The translations under genes were made by a program, and so were the position numbers. 64,000 nt of DNA, taken from positions 1 to 64,000 of the forward strand of contig CAYPHA010000002.1 of the NCBI GenBank assembly GCA_964410215.1. Direction: 5' to 3'. Below the pieces are notes generated by a model. It was given only the letters and a program-made list of their open reading frames with translations, did no database searches and was not told the DNA's origin. Source of the DNA: CAYPHA01 sp964410215. GTDB taxonomy: Bacteria > Calditrichota > Calditrichia > Calditrichales > CAYPHA01. This document shows positions 25,935-35,298 of the stretch, one piece after another; within the stretch, counting starts at the first letter, position 1, and each line of letters begins with the position of its first letter.

Positions 25935-28904
25935 CTATTCAATAATCAAAATATGACCTTTTCTTGGATCCAGTTCAATGGCCTGATTTAAACTCCACCT
26001 ATTTTCCTTTTGAAAATGCTTAATATATGGTGCATTGAATCCTGAAGGCCTGTTTGTAATACCCGCGCGATCCCAATCAATGTTCAGTTGAATTTTTTTC
26101 TCGGAGTCGGAAAAATTACCAACCGATATCATGATTTTATCCGGTTTCAGGTAGGCCGTGGACAGGACCTCCGGATCATTGGTTGATACAATCGGGTTGT
26201 CATCCCAATAGCCCACCATCTCCGCATTTTCGATACCAAATTCATCCCATACCTGCCAGATATCCCGCGGATCACAGCTGATACCTTCCGTTGTCCAGGG
26301 ATAGCGCACCGTCATGCCATAGACCATTCCCAGCCATGGATTGCCGCCTCCGTGTAACATATCTCCCATGAGTCCGAAGGGAATACCGGAAACTTCAATC
26401 AGCCAGTTCGCCGGGGACATCTGATCATACAGAAAGCTTTCGCCGAACCAGAGTTTATCAACATAGGGAAAGAATTCCGTATATTGCTTTGCCGGGCCTT
26501 TGCTGAATCCGGTATTGGAATGAAGGTCCAGCAGACAATCCGCTTTATGCCGGTTCATTATCCTGCGCATACGTTTCAGCATACGCCGGTCGAAGGCCAC
26601 GTCGTCCAGATAAAGGCCGTCGATTTCAATAAGTTTCACCAACCAGCCTAAACCCTCAATATAATAATTATACCATCTGGAATCACCTGTCGCCGTAAGG
26701 ATGGATGCATCCGGTAAAAATCTTTCCTTCGCAAAATGATGATACCACTGCGGTGTGTAATTATCCACGAAATGTTCCCGCAGCCATGGGTATCCTCCTC
26801 CATTACCCCCTGCCAGAATTTCATTCCCCAGGCTGCGCAGGGCCCATATCTCGGTTACATGATTGGAAAGCTCCCGGATCGTATAATATAATTTTACTTT
26901 TTTACCCTTGCTATGAAGACGATTAACCAGGTGTTTCAGTGTATCCACAGCCAGAAACGGATAATTAATATAGGGATTATATACATTGGCATGGTGAATA
27001 TTCACAATCCGTATCCCGGCCTCCCATTCTTCCTCCGAAGGCACAGGACGGCCACCCTGATGATAATAGCGATCTGTAAATTGTGACCGTGTGTCGATTT
27101 TCTTAACCGGTGTCAGAAGCAGGGAAAATTCGAATTCGAGAGGCTGATTTTTCAACAGTTTACGCCCACCGCTATATACAATCGTCCTTACGAGATCCCC
27201 CTCGGTTTCGATCCGGAATCCACCTTTACCCCCATTATGCCAGGAATCCGGAGGTTCCGGTTTATACAAATTCAAGAGAGGACCGTGGTAGGAAGTTCCC
27301 CTCAATTCCACCCAGATACCTGCCGCAACCCCACCAATCCAGAAACTATCTTCCGGCCCGCTCCATTTACTATGGTGTTTTTCAGGGAGATCACATCCCG
27401 GCAATCCCATTCCAATCATATAGGCGGCCAGCGCACGTTGTAGTGGAATCTCCAGACGGATGTCATCTACGGCAGCATCAGCCCGGGGAACGATTTTGAT
27501 CTGAAAATTCATGTAACCGTCAAATTCAACCGTCGACCGAATTTGAAAATCCAGGTCGCGGGTAGACGATTCGGTAATTCTCCGGCTTAACCCGGATAGA
27601 TGCTCGACCTCAATAGTACTGCCCGCTGGTATCACCCGGTACTTTGAATCGGCCTCTATAATAAAATCCACCGGACCTTGAAGGAGTGGTTTCTGCTCAT
27701 AATACACTTCGGAGGGAAGACCACTCCGGGAAAATTTAATTCGTTTACCGGATAAAATACACGTGTTTTCGTCCGGATAGCGGAGTGCATCAAAGGGTTC
27801 GATGGGATCCGTGCTGATTCCCGCTGTTGAATTGAGCCAGCGCAGACGGGAATGCCGCCACGGTTCGCTATCGCCCCGGTCTTCCAATATGGCATCTTGC
27901 ACGGTAAGCTTGACGGGTATGCTTTGCCCTTCGGTATTCGAGGGTGTTATGTAAATCCGCCCCCTGTAAATGCCGGGTTTTGTGCTGTCTGAGATATCCG
28001 CTCCAATCCACAAGGGCTGAACGGAGCCTGTTTTTACATTAATATATTTTGTAAAGGGAATTCCATAGGGATTGATACCCTCGGTATTAAAGCAGGTCAG
28101 TTTCTGCTTTGCAATTAGGGAACCATCTTCAGCAATTAAATCAGAAAATGTGACAACAAGTGTATCAAGCCTTTTTCTGGCTGCATACACCCCGACCTGA
28201 AACACGTAATATTCATTTCGCAGGGCCGTTCCGCTGAACGATTCCCGCAAACCGTAATGTATCCAGCGGAGAGGAATATGACCGGTCATTCGAATCGGAA
28301 ATGCACGGTCTTCTGGAAACAATAGAAAATCATGATCCCTTTCTTCACGTAATTGTTTAACCTCCGTTTTCGTAGCCGCTACCTCCATGGGATAAAAACT
28401 GTCAAACACCGTACGTGATTGAATTTCACGGTAAGAAGCTATGTGCAGATCAGAAAAATTGTTATTCCGGCTTCGTATATTCAGATCAAACCAATCTTTA
28501 TCCGGTGGCGATTCCGGTTTGAGATAGTCTCCGTAATAGAAACCATGACCCTTCTGTACCTGGAACGGAAGGTAATAGAATTCATAGGTTCCTTGTACCA
28601 CCGGTCCAAAAATGATGCGGCAGGATTCCTCATCAACCTTCAGGCGATGGATATTTTGAATCGTGTCCTTCGTATCTGAATGAAGAATGATAAACCGCTT
28701 ATCAGCTGGTGCCTCATCATGACGGCGCCAGGGGAGATCGAGGAGGACGGCTTCCGCAGATTCATCTACGTCAATCACCGCCCGATGATTTCCCAACGAC
28801 TCATCCCAAGGCTTTTCCGGAACAGAATAGGTAATCGTATTACTTAAACCATCTGAGACAGGTATGCACAAAAACAAAAATATACCGAGCAAATAGAATC
28901 GCAT
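25935..28904 (-). CDS. DUF6067 / GH123-like large glycoside hydrolase
   Basis: A 989-residue exported protein with a signal peptide (about 1-19), several N-terminal beta domains (about 25-620) and a C-terminal (beta/alpha)8 barrel. Barrel landmarks are KVKLYYTIRELS, IDGLYLDDVAFDRR with adjacent acidic residues, CLLDLHSNTG, LWFGESFLYD and MVYGMTVRYPW. The overall layout and the GLYLDD segment match my memory of the DUF6067 group related to GH123 (beta-N-acetylgalactosaminidases). That would fit the GalNAc-directed GH109 enzymes nearby. Family is moderately certain, activity is inference. It follows the GH29 start region by about 20 bp and precedes the SGNH gene by 15 bp, within one transcription unit. 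Confidence 0.65.
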   Translation of the reverse strand: MRFYLLGIFLFLCIPVSDGLSNTITYSVPEKPWDESLGNHRAVIDVDESAEAVLLDLPWRRHDEAPADKRFIILHSDTKDTIQNIHRLKVDEESCRIIFGPVVQGTYEFYYLPFQVQKGHGFYYGDYLKPESPPDKDWFDLNIRSRNNNFSDLHIASYREIQSRTVFDSFYPMEVAATKTEVKQLREERDHDFLLFPEDRAFPIRMTGHIPLRWIHYGLRESFSGTALRNEYYVFQVGVYAARKRLDTLVVTFSDLIAEDGSLIAKQKLTCFNTEGINPYGIPFTKYINVKTGSVQPLWIGADISDSTKPGIYRGRIYITPSNTEGQSIPVKLTVQDAILEDRGDSEPWRHSRLRWLNSTAGISTDPIEPFDALRYPDENTCILSGKRIKFSRSGLPSEVYYEQKPLLQGPVDFIIEADSKYRVIPAGSTIEVEHLSGLSRRITESSTRDLDFQIRSTVEFDGYMNFQIKIVPRADAAVDDIRLEIPLQRALAAYMIGMGLPGCDLPEKHHSKWSGPEDSFWIGGVAAGIWVELRGTSYHGPLLNLYKPEPPDSWHNGGKGGFRIETEGDLVRTIVYSGGRKLLKNQPLEFEFSLLLTPVKKIDTRSQFTDRYYHQGGRPVPSEEEWEAGIRIVNIHHANVYNPYINYPFLAVDTLKHLVNRLHSKGKKVKLYYTIRELSNHVTEIWALRSLGNEILAGGNGGGYPWLREHFVDNYTPQWYHHFAKERFLPDASILTATGDSRWYNYYIEGLGWLVKLIEIDGLYLDDVAFDRRMLKRMRRIMNRHKADCLLDLHSNTGFSKGPAKQYTEFFPYVDKLWFGESFLYDQMSPANWLIEVSGIPFGLMGDMLHGGGNPWLGMVYGMTVRYPWTTEGISCDPRDIWQVWDEFGIENAEMVGYWDDNPIVSTNDPEVLSTAYLKPDKIMISVGNFSDSEKKIQLNIDWDRAGITNRPSGFNAPYIKHFQKENRWSLNQAIELDPRKGHILIIE

Positions 28905-28923
28905 AGCTGGTTCCCAATGATCT

Positions 28924-30987
28924 TTATCGGGTCAGGACCGTTATTTCAGCAAGCGAAGCCGGGCGATCATCAACCGTATTGCTAGCTTTCAACCTTATAT
29001 AACGCGCTTTAACTGATGGGAATGTGACCCGCTGTTCGATCGGGCTGTTTAAAATATTGGCGAATTCGCCCTTACTTACCCGATTCCAGCTCTTTTTATC
29101 CTCACTTGTGTGGAATTCATATTCTTTTATAAATCCGCTGATCCAGCGCTGTTGCATCGGAAGATAGGTAAATCCCTTCAATTCCAGCGTTTCACCCAGA
29201 TCGATGATTATGTCATTACTGCCATTTTTGGAACGATCCGCCCACCAGGAATTCGGGTTACCGTCAATGACTTTTACAGCCTCCGGGTCCGGATCGAGAA
29301 CTTTCCACTGCATTGCGGATATGTCAAAAGGGACCTGGCCGGTCTCGCTCTTTCGTGAACCGTCGATGGCCACGGCTTTGACGACAGCCGGATCATGCTG
29401 AACGAAAGGTTCCGTGTATCTCCGGGACTGGTCATCCGGTTCGCTGCCATCCAGCGTATAATAGACAGTTACACCCTCTTCAGGAACGCTTATGGACACT
29501 TCTCCGGACTGGTTTCTGGAAATGCGTGGCGGAACGAGAAGCTTGGGTGCATTATAGACTTCAATATTGGAAATCACAGGACAGGCTTTTGCATCAATGA
29601 TATTCAGGCGTACCGCCGAAGCCATGATATCAGGCAACCGTAGAATGCGTTTATAGCCTATGGTCGTTTCCGAAGCGATTTCCCTCCATCCCGAATCGGT
29701 TTCCGCTTCTACCGTGAACGTTTTAATTCGCTGACCAAGAGCTATAAATTCCTGAACGAGGAAGCGGTTGAAGGTAATGGTTTTCCCGAAATCGATGGTG
29801 AGCGACGATTGAATGACCGAATCCTTCGTTGCCCAGTAGGTATCCGGATCGCCGTCAACGGCCCGGGCGGCCTCATATCCTCTGCCGCGTACATCGGTCG
29901 CCGTTGCTTTCTGACCTTTTGCCAGATCGTGTGCAAAATCTTCCTTGATTTTAGCAGCCATCTTGTTCAACTGCCGGACATCATTTTCGTGAATAAGTCC
30001 GCGTTTATCCACCGGGAAATTGAGTAAAAGTGAACTGTTTCGTCCGATGGACTTGTAATAAATGTCCAGAAGCTGCGCCAGGGATTTGACTTTATGATCC
30101 TCGTACTCATGGTAGTACCACCCCGGCCGGATAGAAACATCCGACTCCGGAGGAACCCAGTGCGTGCCGTTCTCCTGTCCGGCTGCATATTGCGAGGCAT
30201 ATTCGGGCATGCCGCCGTAGACACTGTCCCTGAGGAGCAAAGACCAGGTTGTTTTGTAGGAATACCCATGTTCATTGCCCACCCAGCGCACATCCGGACC
30301 GGCGTCGCTGAATATAACGGCGTTCGGCTGAAGTTTACGAATAATGGGTATGGTATTCTCCCAATCATAATAGGTCTGTTTATCGACCCGGCGATCTTCA
30401 TTTGCACCGCCATAATAGCCCGTTCCGCCATTGGCTCCATCAAACCACACTTCAAACACCTCGCCATAATTGGTCAGACACTCCCTCAACTGATTCCGGA
30501 AATAGGTGATATATTCCAATTTACCATAATCGGCGTGGTTCCGGTCCCAGGGTGACAGGTATACACCGAACTTCAACCCGTATTCTTTGCAGGCATCCGC
30601 CAATTCCCTCAGCACATCACCTTTGCCGTCCTTCCATGGTGAATTCTTTACCGAATGCTCCGTATAGGCGGAAGGCCACAGGCAAAAACCATCATGGTGT
30701 TTCGCCGTAAGAATGATCCCTTTCATCCCGGCTTCTTTGCATACCCGGGCCCACTGACGGCAATCGAGTTCTGTCGGATTGAATTGTTCCGGTTTTTCAT
30801 CGCCGAATCCCCATTCCATGTTGGAGAACGTGTTCATGTTGAAATGCACAAATCCGTAAAATTCCAGATCATGCCATGCCAGCTGCCGTTCCGATGGAAC
30901 CGGACCGACGGGTGAAGGGGGTGGTGGTGAGGAAGTACAAAATACAAAATACAAAATACAAAATAGGGGGAATGCGTATTTTAACAT
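28924..30987 (-). CDS. GH29 alpha-L-fucosidase (subfamily B-like) with two F5/8C modules and CHB_HEX-like domain
   Basis: Retaining alpha-L-fucosidase, 687 residues. The barrel starts EFYGFVHFNMNTF and has AKHHDGFCLWPSAYT, nucleophile Asp183 (EVWFDGANGG) and SLLLNFPVDKRG, a pattern closer to GH29 B-type enzymes than to the other three GH29 here. The barrel is followed by a discoidin/CBM32-like module (DGDPDTYWATKDS), a CHB_HEX-like domain (VTVYYTLDGSEPDD) and a second discoidin-like module (VIDGNPNSWWADRS). These modules differ from the shared C-terminal domain of the other enzymes. The start at 30987 is chosen for AAAGGAG 5 nt upstream; a longer start at 31011 lacks this. Signal-peptide codons contain four TACAAAA heptamers. 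Confidence 0.93.
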   Translation of the reverse strand: MLKYAFPLFCILYFVFCTSSPPPPSPVGPVPSERQLAWHDLEFYGFVHFNMNTFSNMEWGFGDEKPEQFNPTELDCRQWARVCKEAGMKGIILTAKHHDGFCLWPSAYTEHSVKNSPWKDGKGDVLRELADACKEYGLKFGVYLSPWDRNHADYGKLEYITYFRNQLRECLTNYGEVFEVWFDGANGGTGYYGGANEDRRVDKQTYYDWENTIPIIRKLQPNAVIFSDAGPDVRWVGNEHGYSYKTTWSLLLRDSVYGGMPEYASQYAAGQENGTHWVPPESDVSIRPGWYYHEYEDHKVKSLAQLLDIYYKSIGRNSSLLLNFPVDKRGLIHENDVRQLNKMAAKIKEDFAHDLAKGQKATATDVRGRGYEAARAVDGDPDTYWATKDSVIQSSLTIDFGKTITFNRFLVQEFIALGQRIKTFTVEAETDSGWREIASETTIGYKRILRLPDIMASAVRLNIIDAKACPVISNIEVYNAPKLLVPPRISRNQSGEVSISVPEEGVTVYYTLDGSEPDDQSRRYTEPFVQHDPAVVKAVAIDGSRKSETGQVPFDISAMQWKVLDPDPEAVKVIDGNPNSWWADRSKNGSNDIIIDLGETLELKGFTYLPMQQRWISGFIKEYEFHTSEDKKSWNRVSKGEFANILNSPIEQRVTFPSVKARYIRLKASNTVDDRPASLAEITVLTR
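30936..30963. repeat. Heptamer array (TACAAAA)x4 inside signal-peptide codons
   Basis: Four perfect TACAAAA units in the signal-peptide codons of the GH29 gene, encoding a Phe/Tyr/Val/Cys-rich core (ILYFVFC). Confidence 0.88.
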
Positions 30988-31142
30988 TTTCGCTCCTTTA
31001 AAAGGATTCATATATGAGATGATTTAAATCGTGTTAAATAGCGATCTAGTTAGAATCTGAGCTTGTCTCTGGAATCCAGGGGCAAGAATGTAAACAACCA
31101 GCTCTGGGAATCATAGGCAGAGGGAATTTTATGTGCCACTGT

Positions 31143-32963
31143 TTACTCCACGGTGATCTCATCAATAAACATCCAGGCTTTACCGCCTGAACCTTTGTGC
31201 CATTCGGGGCATTTTCCCAGATTACTAGCCGATACTTTTACGTAGCGCGCCTCAATATTTCCCAGTTTGAGCTCAAAATCCTGAATGATCGTTTGATTCG
31301 TTTGCTGAATTTCAATTTCCTTCGCTGCAACGGGTTTAAATTCTTCCTTATTATCTGATACCTGGATTTCCAGTTTGGTGGGCAGGAAGATCCAGTTATT
31401 CTGGTTCTGCAGAAAATGCATTTGAACACTTCCAACCGGTTTAACTTTCTGCAAATCAATAATTGCTTCCATGCTATCGCCTTCGAATCCCAGCCAGTGC
31501 AGATAGAGATTGTCTTTTGTCCCACGCTGCCCGTCAATCAGGCTCTTTGCCCCATCCGCTGCATATTTTTCAGACGGATTAACTGAAAGTGTGATGGTTT
31601 TAATATTTCTAAACGTTACTGCGTCCAGGACTTTTACCTGTTCTGCAGGAATGGTGGTTTCCAGCACAAGAATGGTATTGAGTTTTTTTCTCTCTTTTTC
31701 AGGAACAGAAATGAGCATTTCACCGTCCTCTGTTCTTACAGGAAAAATCTCCTCACCGTCCATTAAACGGCATCTGGATATGTTATGGTTAAACTTCGAT
31801 ATTACCAGAGTGTCAGAAGGCCAGTCCAACACATGAAGGAAAATGCGATTGTCTTTTCGTGTGGACGCTGTCCACTCATTCGGCATGAACGGCCCGCCTT
31901 GGGTAGCATAAATGCTTTCGCCGTATTTATCCAGCCATTGACCGATCTCGATCAATCGTTTTTGCTGGAACAATTCCATCCTGCCGTCCGGCATCGGGCC
32001 GATATTCAAAAGGAGATTACCACCGCCTCCAACGGTTTGCACCAGGATATCAATCAGTTCTTTCAGGCTTTTCAGACGGCCGTGCGGACGCCAGTGCCAG
32101 CCATCGGCAACGGTAATGCAGGATTCCCAGGGATGTTCGATATCGAAAGCACCGATCTCCTGTTCCGGTGTTTTATAATCGCCAGCGTATTTCCATGGAT
32201 GGGTTTTACCTTCTTCATCGGCACGCATGCGGTCCACCCGGTTGTTGATCAACAGATCGTCCTTCTTGTCCCGCAGATACTTGTACAGATCCATACCGCG
32301 CTCATGGGACCAGGGGCCTTCCCAGTAGCCGTCGAACCACATGATTTGCGACTGATAGGTATCAATTAATTCATCGAGCTGATTTTTCATGTATACCATG
32401 TATTTTTCCATGTCTGAATTTTCCACTGGCCTGGGATCACCCCCATAGCGACCCGGATATTCCGGATGATGCCAGTCGCAGATGGAATAATAGGTTCCAA
32501 AAATAATCCCCTGGCGATTACATTCATCCGATAAATCCCTCAGGACATCTTTTTTATACGGTGTGGACATCATATCATAATCGGTATACCTGGAATCCCA
32601 GTTACAGAAGCCGTCGTGGTGTTTGGTTACCATAATGAAATACTTCATTCCCGCTTTTCGTGCCGTGGTTATCCAGTCTTCCGCATCAAAAAATACAGGA
32701 TGAAATTGCACATAGAGGCTGTCAAACTGATTGATGGGTATCCGCGGCGCGAAATCGTACGGATGGTTTCCGCGGCCCCAGCTGGACGTACCGCGGATTG
32801 AAGAAGGCCCCCAGTGCACAAACATCCCGAATTTCATATCCTGGAATTTTTTCAGCGATTCCTGATGGGGCTTCAGGTCCGGATATTTCTCACCACCGCC
32901 CCACTGTGCAATCAAGCTCAACGGCATTAAAACGATTACAACCAGATTGATCAATTTAGTCAT
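31143..32963 (-). CDS. GH29 alpha-L-fucosidase with shared C-terminal discoidin-like domain
   Basis: Retaining alpha-L-fucosidase, 606 residues, with a Sec signal peptide (1-20). The barrel shows MKFGMFVHWGP, TKHHDGFCNWD, nucleophile Asp211 (QIMWFDGYWEG) and GGGGNLLLNIGPMPDG. Residues of about 460-606 are the shared discoidin-like domain (YLHWLGFEG, NWIFLPTKLEIQVS, CPEWHKGSGGKAWMFIDE), joined directly without a CHB_HEX domain. It is the close paralogue of the partial GH29 at 1-1598. After its stop the same frame remains open for 30 codons (to about 31053) before another stop, with no family match that I recognise; the 131-bp gap up to 31142 holds nothing else. Confidence 0.95.
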   Translation of the reverse strand: MTKLINLVVIVLMPLSLIAQWGGGEKYPDLKPHQESLKKFQDMKFGMFVHWGPSSIRGTSSWGRGNHPYDFAPRIPINQFDSLYVQFHPVFFDAEDWITTARKAGMKYFIMVTKHHDGFCNWDSRYTDYDMMSTPYKKDVLRDLSDECNRQGIIFGTYYSICDWHHPEYPGRYGGDPRPVENSDMEKYMVYMKNQLDELIDTYQSQIMWFDGYWEGPWSHERGMDLYKYLRDKKDDLLINNRVDRMRADEEGKTHPWKYAGDYKTPEQEIGAFDIEHPWESCITVADGWHWRPHGRLKSLKELIDILVQTVGGGGNLLLNIGPMPDGRMELFQQKRLIEIGQWLDKYGESIYATQGGPFMPNEWTASTRKDNRIFLHVLDWPSDTLVISKFNHNISRCRLMDGEEIFPVRTEDGEMLISVPEKERKKLNTILVLETTIPAEQVKVLDAVTFRNIKTITLSVNPSEKYAADGAKSLIDGQRGTKDNLYLHWLGFEGDSMEAIIDLQKVKPVGSVQMHFLQNQNNWIFLPTKLEIQVSDNKEEFKPVAAKEIEIQQTNQTIIQDFELKLGNIEARYVKVSASNLGKCPEWHKGSGGKAWMFIDEITVE

Positions 32964-33011
32964 GACTCTTCCTATTTAACTGAGCTTCCATTGGCTTTGA
33001 ACTTCATTTTT

Positions 33012-33776
33012 TCAGTCTGTATGAAAGACTTCTTTCATCGGTATCCATGTTCGTTCATTTCCGGTCGAAAAATCCTGCTGGAGCATCCCCTTCAAATCCT
33101 GATCCAGCTGACGGACCTCCGCAATCGCAAAAAGATTATCTGTATCGGTTCTGAAATCCGTACCACTGTATTCGTAATAGAAATAGACACGGTTACCAAA
33201 AGTATAAAAGGTCAGATTCTGGAAATTGTGCTTTAAATAAGAAGTAATTGTGGTTGTGTTCATCTGCCGGAGTCGTTTCGCAAAATTCTCTTTCTGGCCG
33301 GGTTTTAAAACACCATCAAATACGCCGCGTTGCACATCCTGATAGGGTACAATGCTGGAGTCCATCTCGAACACCAATTCTGCTGATGCCCACCATTCCC
33401 CTTGTTTCCGCCCTTCCAGTGGTTCCTGCATCGGATCGGTCAGTTTCCACCAGTCTTTGGTTACTTCATCCGCCATGGCAGCCATGTCTGCATCGAAATC
33501 CGAACCGACATATTCAAAATGTGAAAACAGGATACTATCCTTCAGGAATATGGAATAATTCCGGATATTGCATTGGCGGATACGTTCCAGCACCCCGGGG
33601 AACGTGTGCCTGTGCAAAATGATATATCGCTCCTCGTACTCGGGTTTTAGTCCGATCACGCTGCCATATCGCTGAATCTCATGGTCGACGGCCCGCTCTG
33701 ACGGCTTTGGTGAACATCCATTTCCCGCGAGAAGAAATAAAATAAAAAGGTAAGGAAGCATATACATTTTTTTCAT
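33012..33776 (-). CDS. Exported double-domain RhaM-type sugar mutarotase
   Basis: Mutarotases of the RhaM family interconvert alpha and beta anomers of L-rhamnose, and some members act on L-fucose. Members are usually single-domain cytoplasmic proteins of about 105 residues. This one has 254 residues, an N-terminal signal with a Cys at the expected lipid site (NGCSP), and two copies. The first copy (about 36-135) has YEERYIILHRHTFPGVLERI, NYSIFLKD, FEYVGSDFDADM and DWWKLTDPMQEPL. The second copy (about 145-254) has LKPGQKENFAKRLRQM, FYYEYSGTDFRTDTD and a degraded end. Beside two fucosidases, L-fucose is the likelier substrate. Periplasmic or surface location is inferred from the signal. The second copy lacks several first-copy aromatic and His positions and may be structural only. 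Confidence 0.8.
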   Translation of the reverse strand: MKKMYMLPYLFILFLLAGNGCSPKPSERAVDHEIQRYGSVIGLKPEYEERYIILHRHTFPGVLERIRQCNIRNYSIFLKDSILFSHFEYVGSDFDADMAAMADEVTKDWWKLTDPMQEPLEGRKQGEWWASAELVFEMDSSIVPYQDVQRGVFDGVLKPGQKENFAKRLRQMNTTTITSYLKHNFQNLTFYTFGNRVYFYYEYSGTDFRTDTDNLFAIAEVRQLDQDLKGMLQQDFSTGNERTWIPMKEVFHTD

Positions 33777-33834
33777 AGCATTAATCCGGATTTTAAAAGA
33801 TTGGTTAATTAGATTTTAGAATGAAACTACTAAA

Positions 33835-33890
33835 TTAAAAATTAGGAATTAGGAGTTAGGTGGTAGGTGTTAAAAATTAGGAATTAAGAC
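33835..33890. repeat. Heptamer array (TTAGGAA-like)x8
   Basis: Eight consecutive 7-bp units such as TTAAAAA, TTAGGAA, TTAGGAG and TTAGGTG, in the 187-bp gap between the mutarotase and the UroD-like gene. Confidence 0.85.
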
Positions 33891-33906
33891 GAAAGCATGT
33901 CCTATG

Positions 33907-33970
33907 TTATCCGTGTAATCTGTGTCATCCTCTTCATCCGTGATCCATCTTCTTTATCCGTGATCATCCC
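33907..33970. repeat. Degenerate ATCCGTGATC-type tandem repeat
   Basis: Imperfect repetition of ATCCGTGTAATC / CATCCGTGATCC / TATCCGTGATCA, running into the TGA stop (33964-33966) of the UroD-like gene. Confidence 0.65.
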
Positions 33971-35208
33971 TGATCAAATGAAGACACCGCCTCAAACATC
34001 GCCACAATATTCTCCGGCGGTACTTCCGGCAGAATATTATGTATGGTATTAAATACGAAACCGCCGCCCGGCATGAAAATCTCAAGACGCTGTTTGACAT
34101 GATCTCTGACTTCCTCCGGGGTGGCATTATTCAAAACCTTGCGCGTATCCACGCCGCCGCCCCAGAAGGTCACCTCCCTGCCGAATTCCTTTTTCAGCTT
34201 TTCCGGTTCCATGTCGACGCAATTCGTCTGTACCGGATTTAAAACTTCAAACCCGGCATCGATGAGATCCGGAATCAGCTTGTAAATCGATCCGCAGCTG
34301 TGCAGAAACGTGCGCATGTTACTGTTCTTTTTCACATAATCGCAAAGCATTTTATGACGCGGTTTAAAAAGATCCCGGTAAATGGAAGGATCCATGAAGG
34401 GTCCTTTATCTGTACCAAGGTCATCCCCGAAACGCAGAATATCAACGATATCACCGACCGTCTCACATACTTTACCCAGCGTGGCAAGGTGGATTTCCAT
34501 CAGGGCATCGAGCAGTTTTTCCACCTTCTGCGGCTCCAGCATGAGATCCATCAGAAAATTATCGATACGTCTCAGGAACGTGCCCCATTCGAAAAGGTTG
34601 CATCCGCAGACAATCATCAGGGCCCGGTCGCTTTCTTCGCGCAATTTCAGTGTCCGTTCCCGCAGCTGCTCCCAGAAATCAGGTAGATGCGCATTATCCC
34701 AGGGGCTGTGGACCAGGCCGGACCATAGTACTTTGTCCATGGCCTCAGGAAGGTTTTTGAAATTATCCGGATAGCCATCGATATAAGGAAAACAGGTCTG
34801 GTCAAAAAATGTGGCACCCGCCGGCATTTTGGCGATTCTTGTACCGTCTTTGGACAGGGCATGCCACGAGCCGTCTGCATCCTGAACAGGATGAAACCAT
34901 GATGGATATTGACCAACATCGCCATTGGCCATTCGGATATCATACCAGTCCGAATCCACTGTGTTAAACATCCGTCCGATATCAACCACATCAATCGAAA
35001 AACGGTCCAGGATCATTTCCTCCGGTTGGGCGAGCTGTTGAACAACGTCATATATCCGGGTATGACCTGACGTTAATCCCAGGTGTTTTTTAAGGTTCGA
35101 ATAAGCAATAGCCGATATACCGGAACTCGGCGTCGCGCCCAGATCAACCGGGACCCTGTCGGATTCTTTATGGTCGATAGCTGCGAGGATGCGTTCACGA
35201 GGGTTCAT
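33964..35208 (-). CDS. UroD-like methyltransferase-family protein
   Basis: A uroporphyrinogen-decarboxylase-fold protein of 414 residues. Cobamide-dependent methyltransferases such as MtaA/MtbA share this fold, and there is no haem context here. It opens NPRERILAAIDHKESDRVPVDLG, the standard N-terminus of the non-HemE group. The methyltransferase zinc-site pattern is partly present: FLHSCGSIYK gives His-x-Cys, and FNTIHNILPEVPP has His where MtaA-type enzymes have Cys. No signal peptide, so it is cytoplasmic. Two further homologues lie at 49539 and 52306. Demethylation of an O-methylated sugar or of a methylated by-product is a hypothesis; no corrinoid protein is visible in the window. Confidence 0.82.
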   Translation of the reverse strand: MNPRERILAAIDHKESDRVPVDLGATPSSGISAIAYSNLKKHLGLTSGHTRIYDVVQQLAQPEEMILDRFSIDVVDIGRMFNTVDSDWYDIRMANGDVGQYPSWFHPVQDADGSWHALSKDGTRIAKMPAGATFFDQTCFPYIDGYPDNFKNLPEAMDKVLWSGLVHSPWDNAHLPDFWEQLRERTLKLREESDRALMIVCGCNLFEWGTFLRRIDNFLMDLMLEPQKVEKLLDALMEIHLATLGKVCETVGDIVDILRFGDDLGTDKGPFMDPSIYRDLFKPRHKMLCDYVKKNSNMRTFLHSCGSIYKLIPDLIDAGFEVLNPVQTNCVDMEPEKLKKEFGREVTFWGGGVDTRKVLNNATPEEVRDHVKQRLEIFMPGGGFVFNTIHNILPEVPPENIVAMFEAVSSFDQG

Positions 35209-35231
35209 TTATTCTCCGTGTTTTATATTAT

Positions 35232-35294
35232 ATAACCCACCCCCACTGTCCCCCTCCCTGGCATGCCAGGGAGGGGGATGAAAGGGGGAGGGTT
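35232..35294. repeat. G-rich palindromic intergenic repeat, copy 6
   Basis: TAACCCACCCCC arm, CCCTCCCTGGCATGCCAGGG core and GGGGGAGGGTT arm, between the UroD-like start and the DUF5703 gene's stop. Confidence 0.88.
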
Positions 35295-35298
35295 GGTT

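Noticed and set aside
33964..35208. True uroporphyrinogen decarboxylase (hemE)
   Set aside because: Three divergent copies in a glycan locus, methyltransferase-type metal-site pattern and no haem genes nearby.
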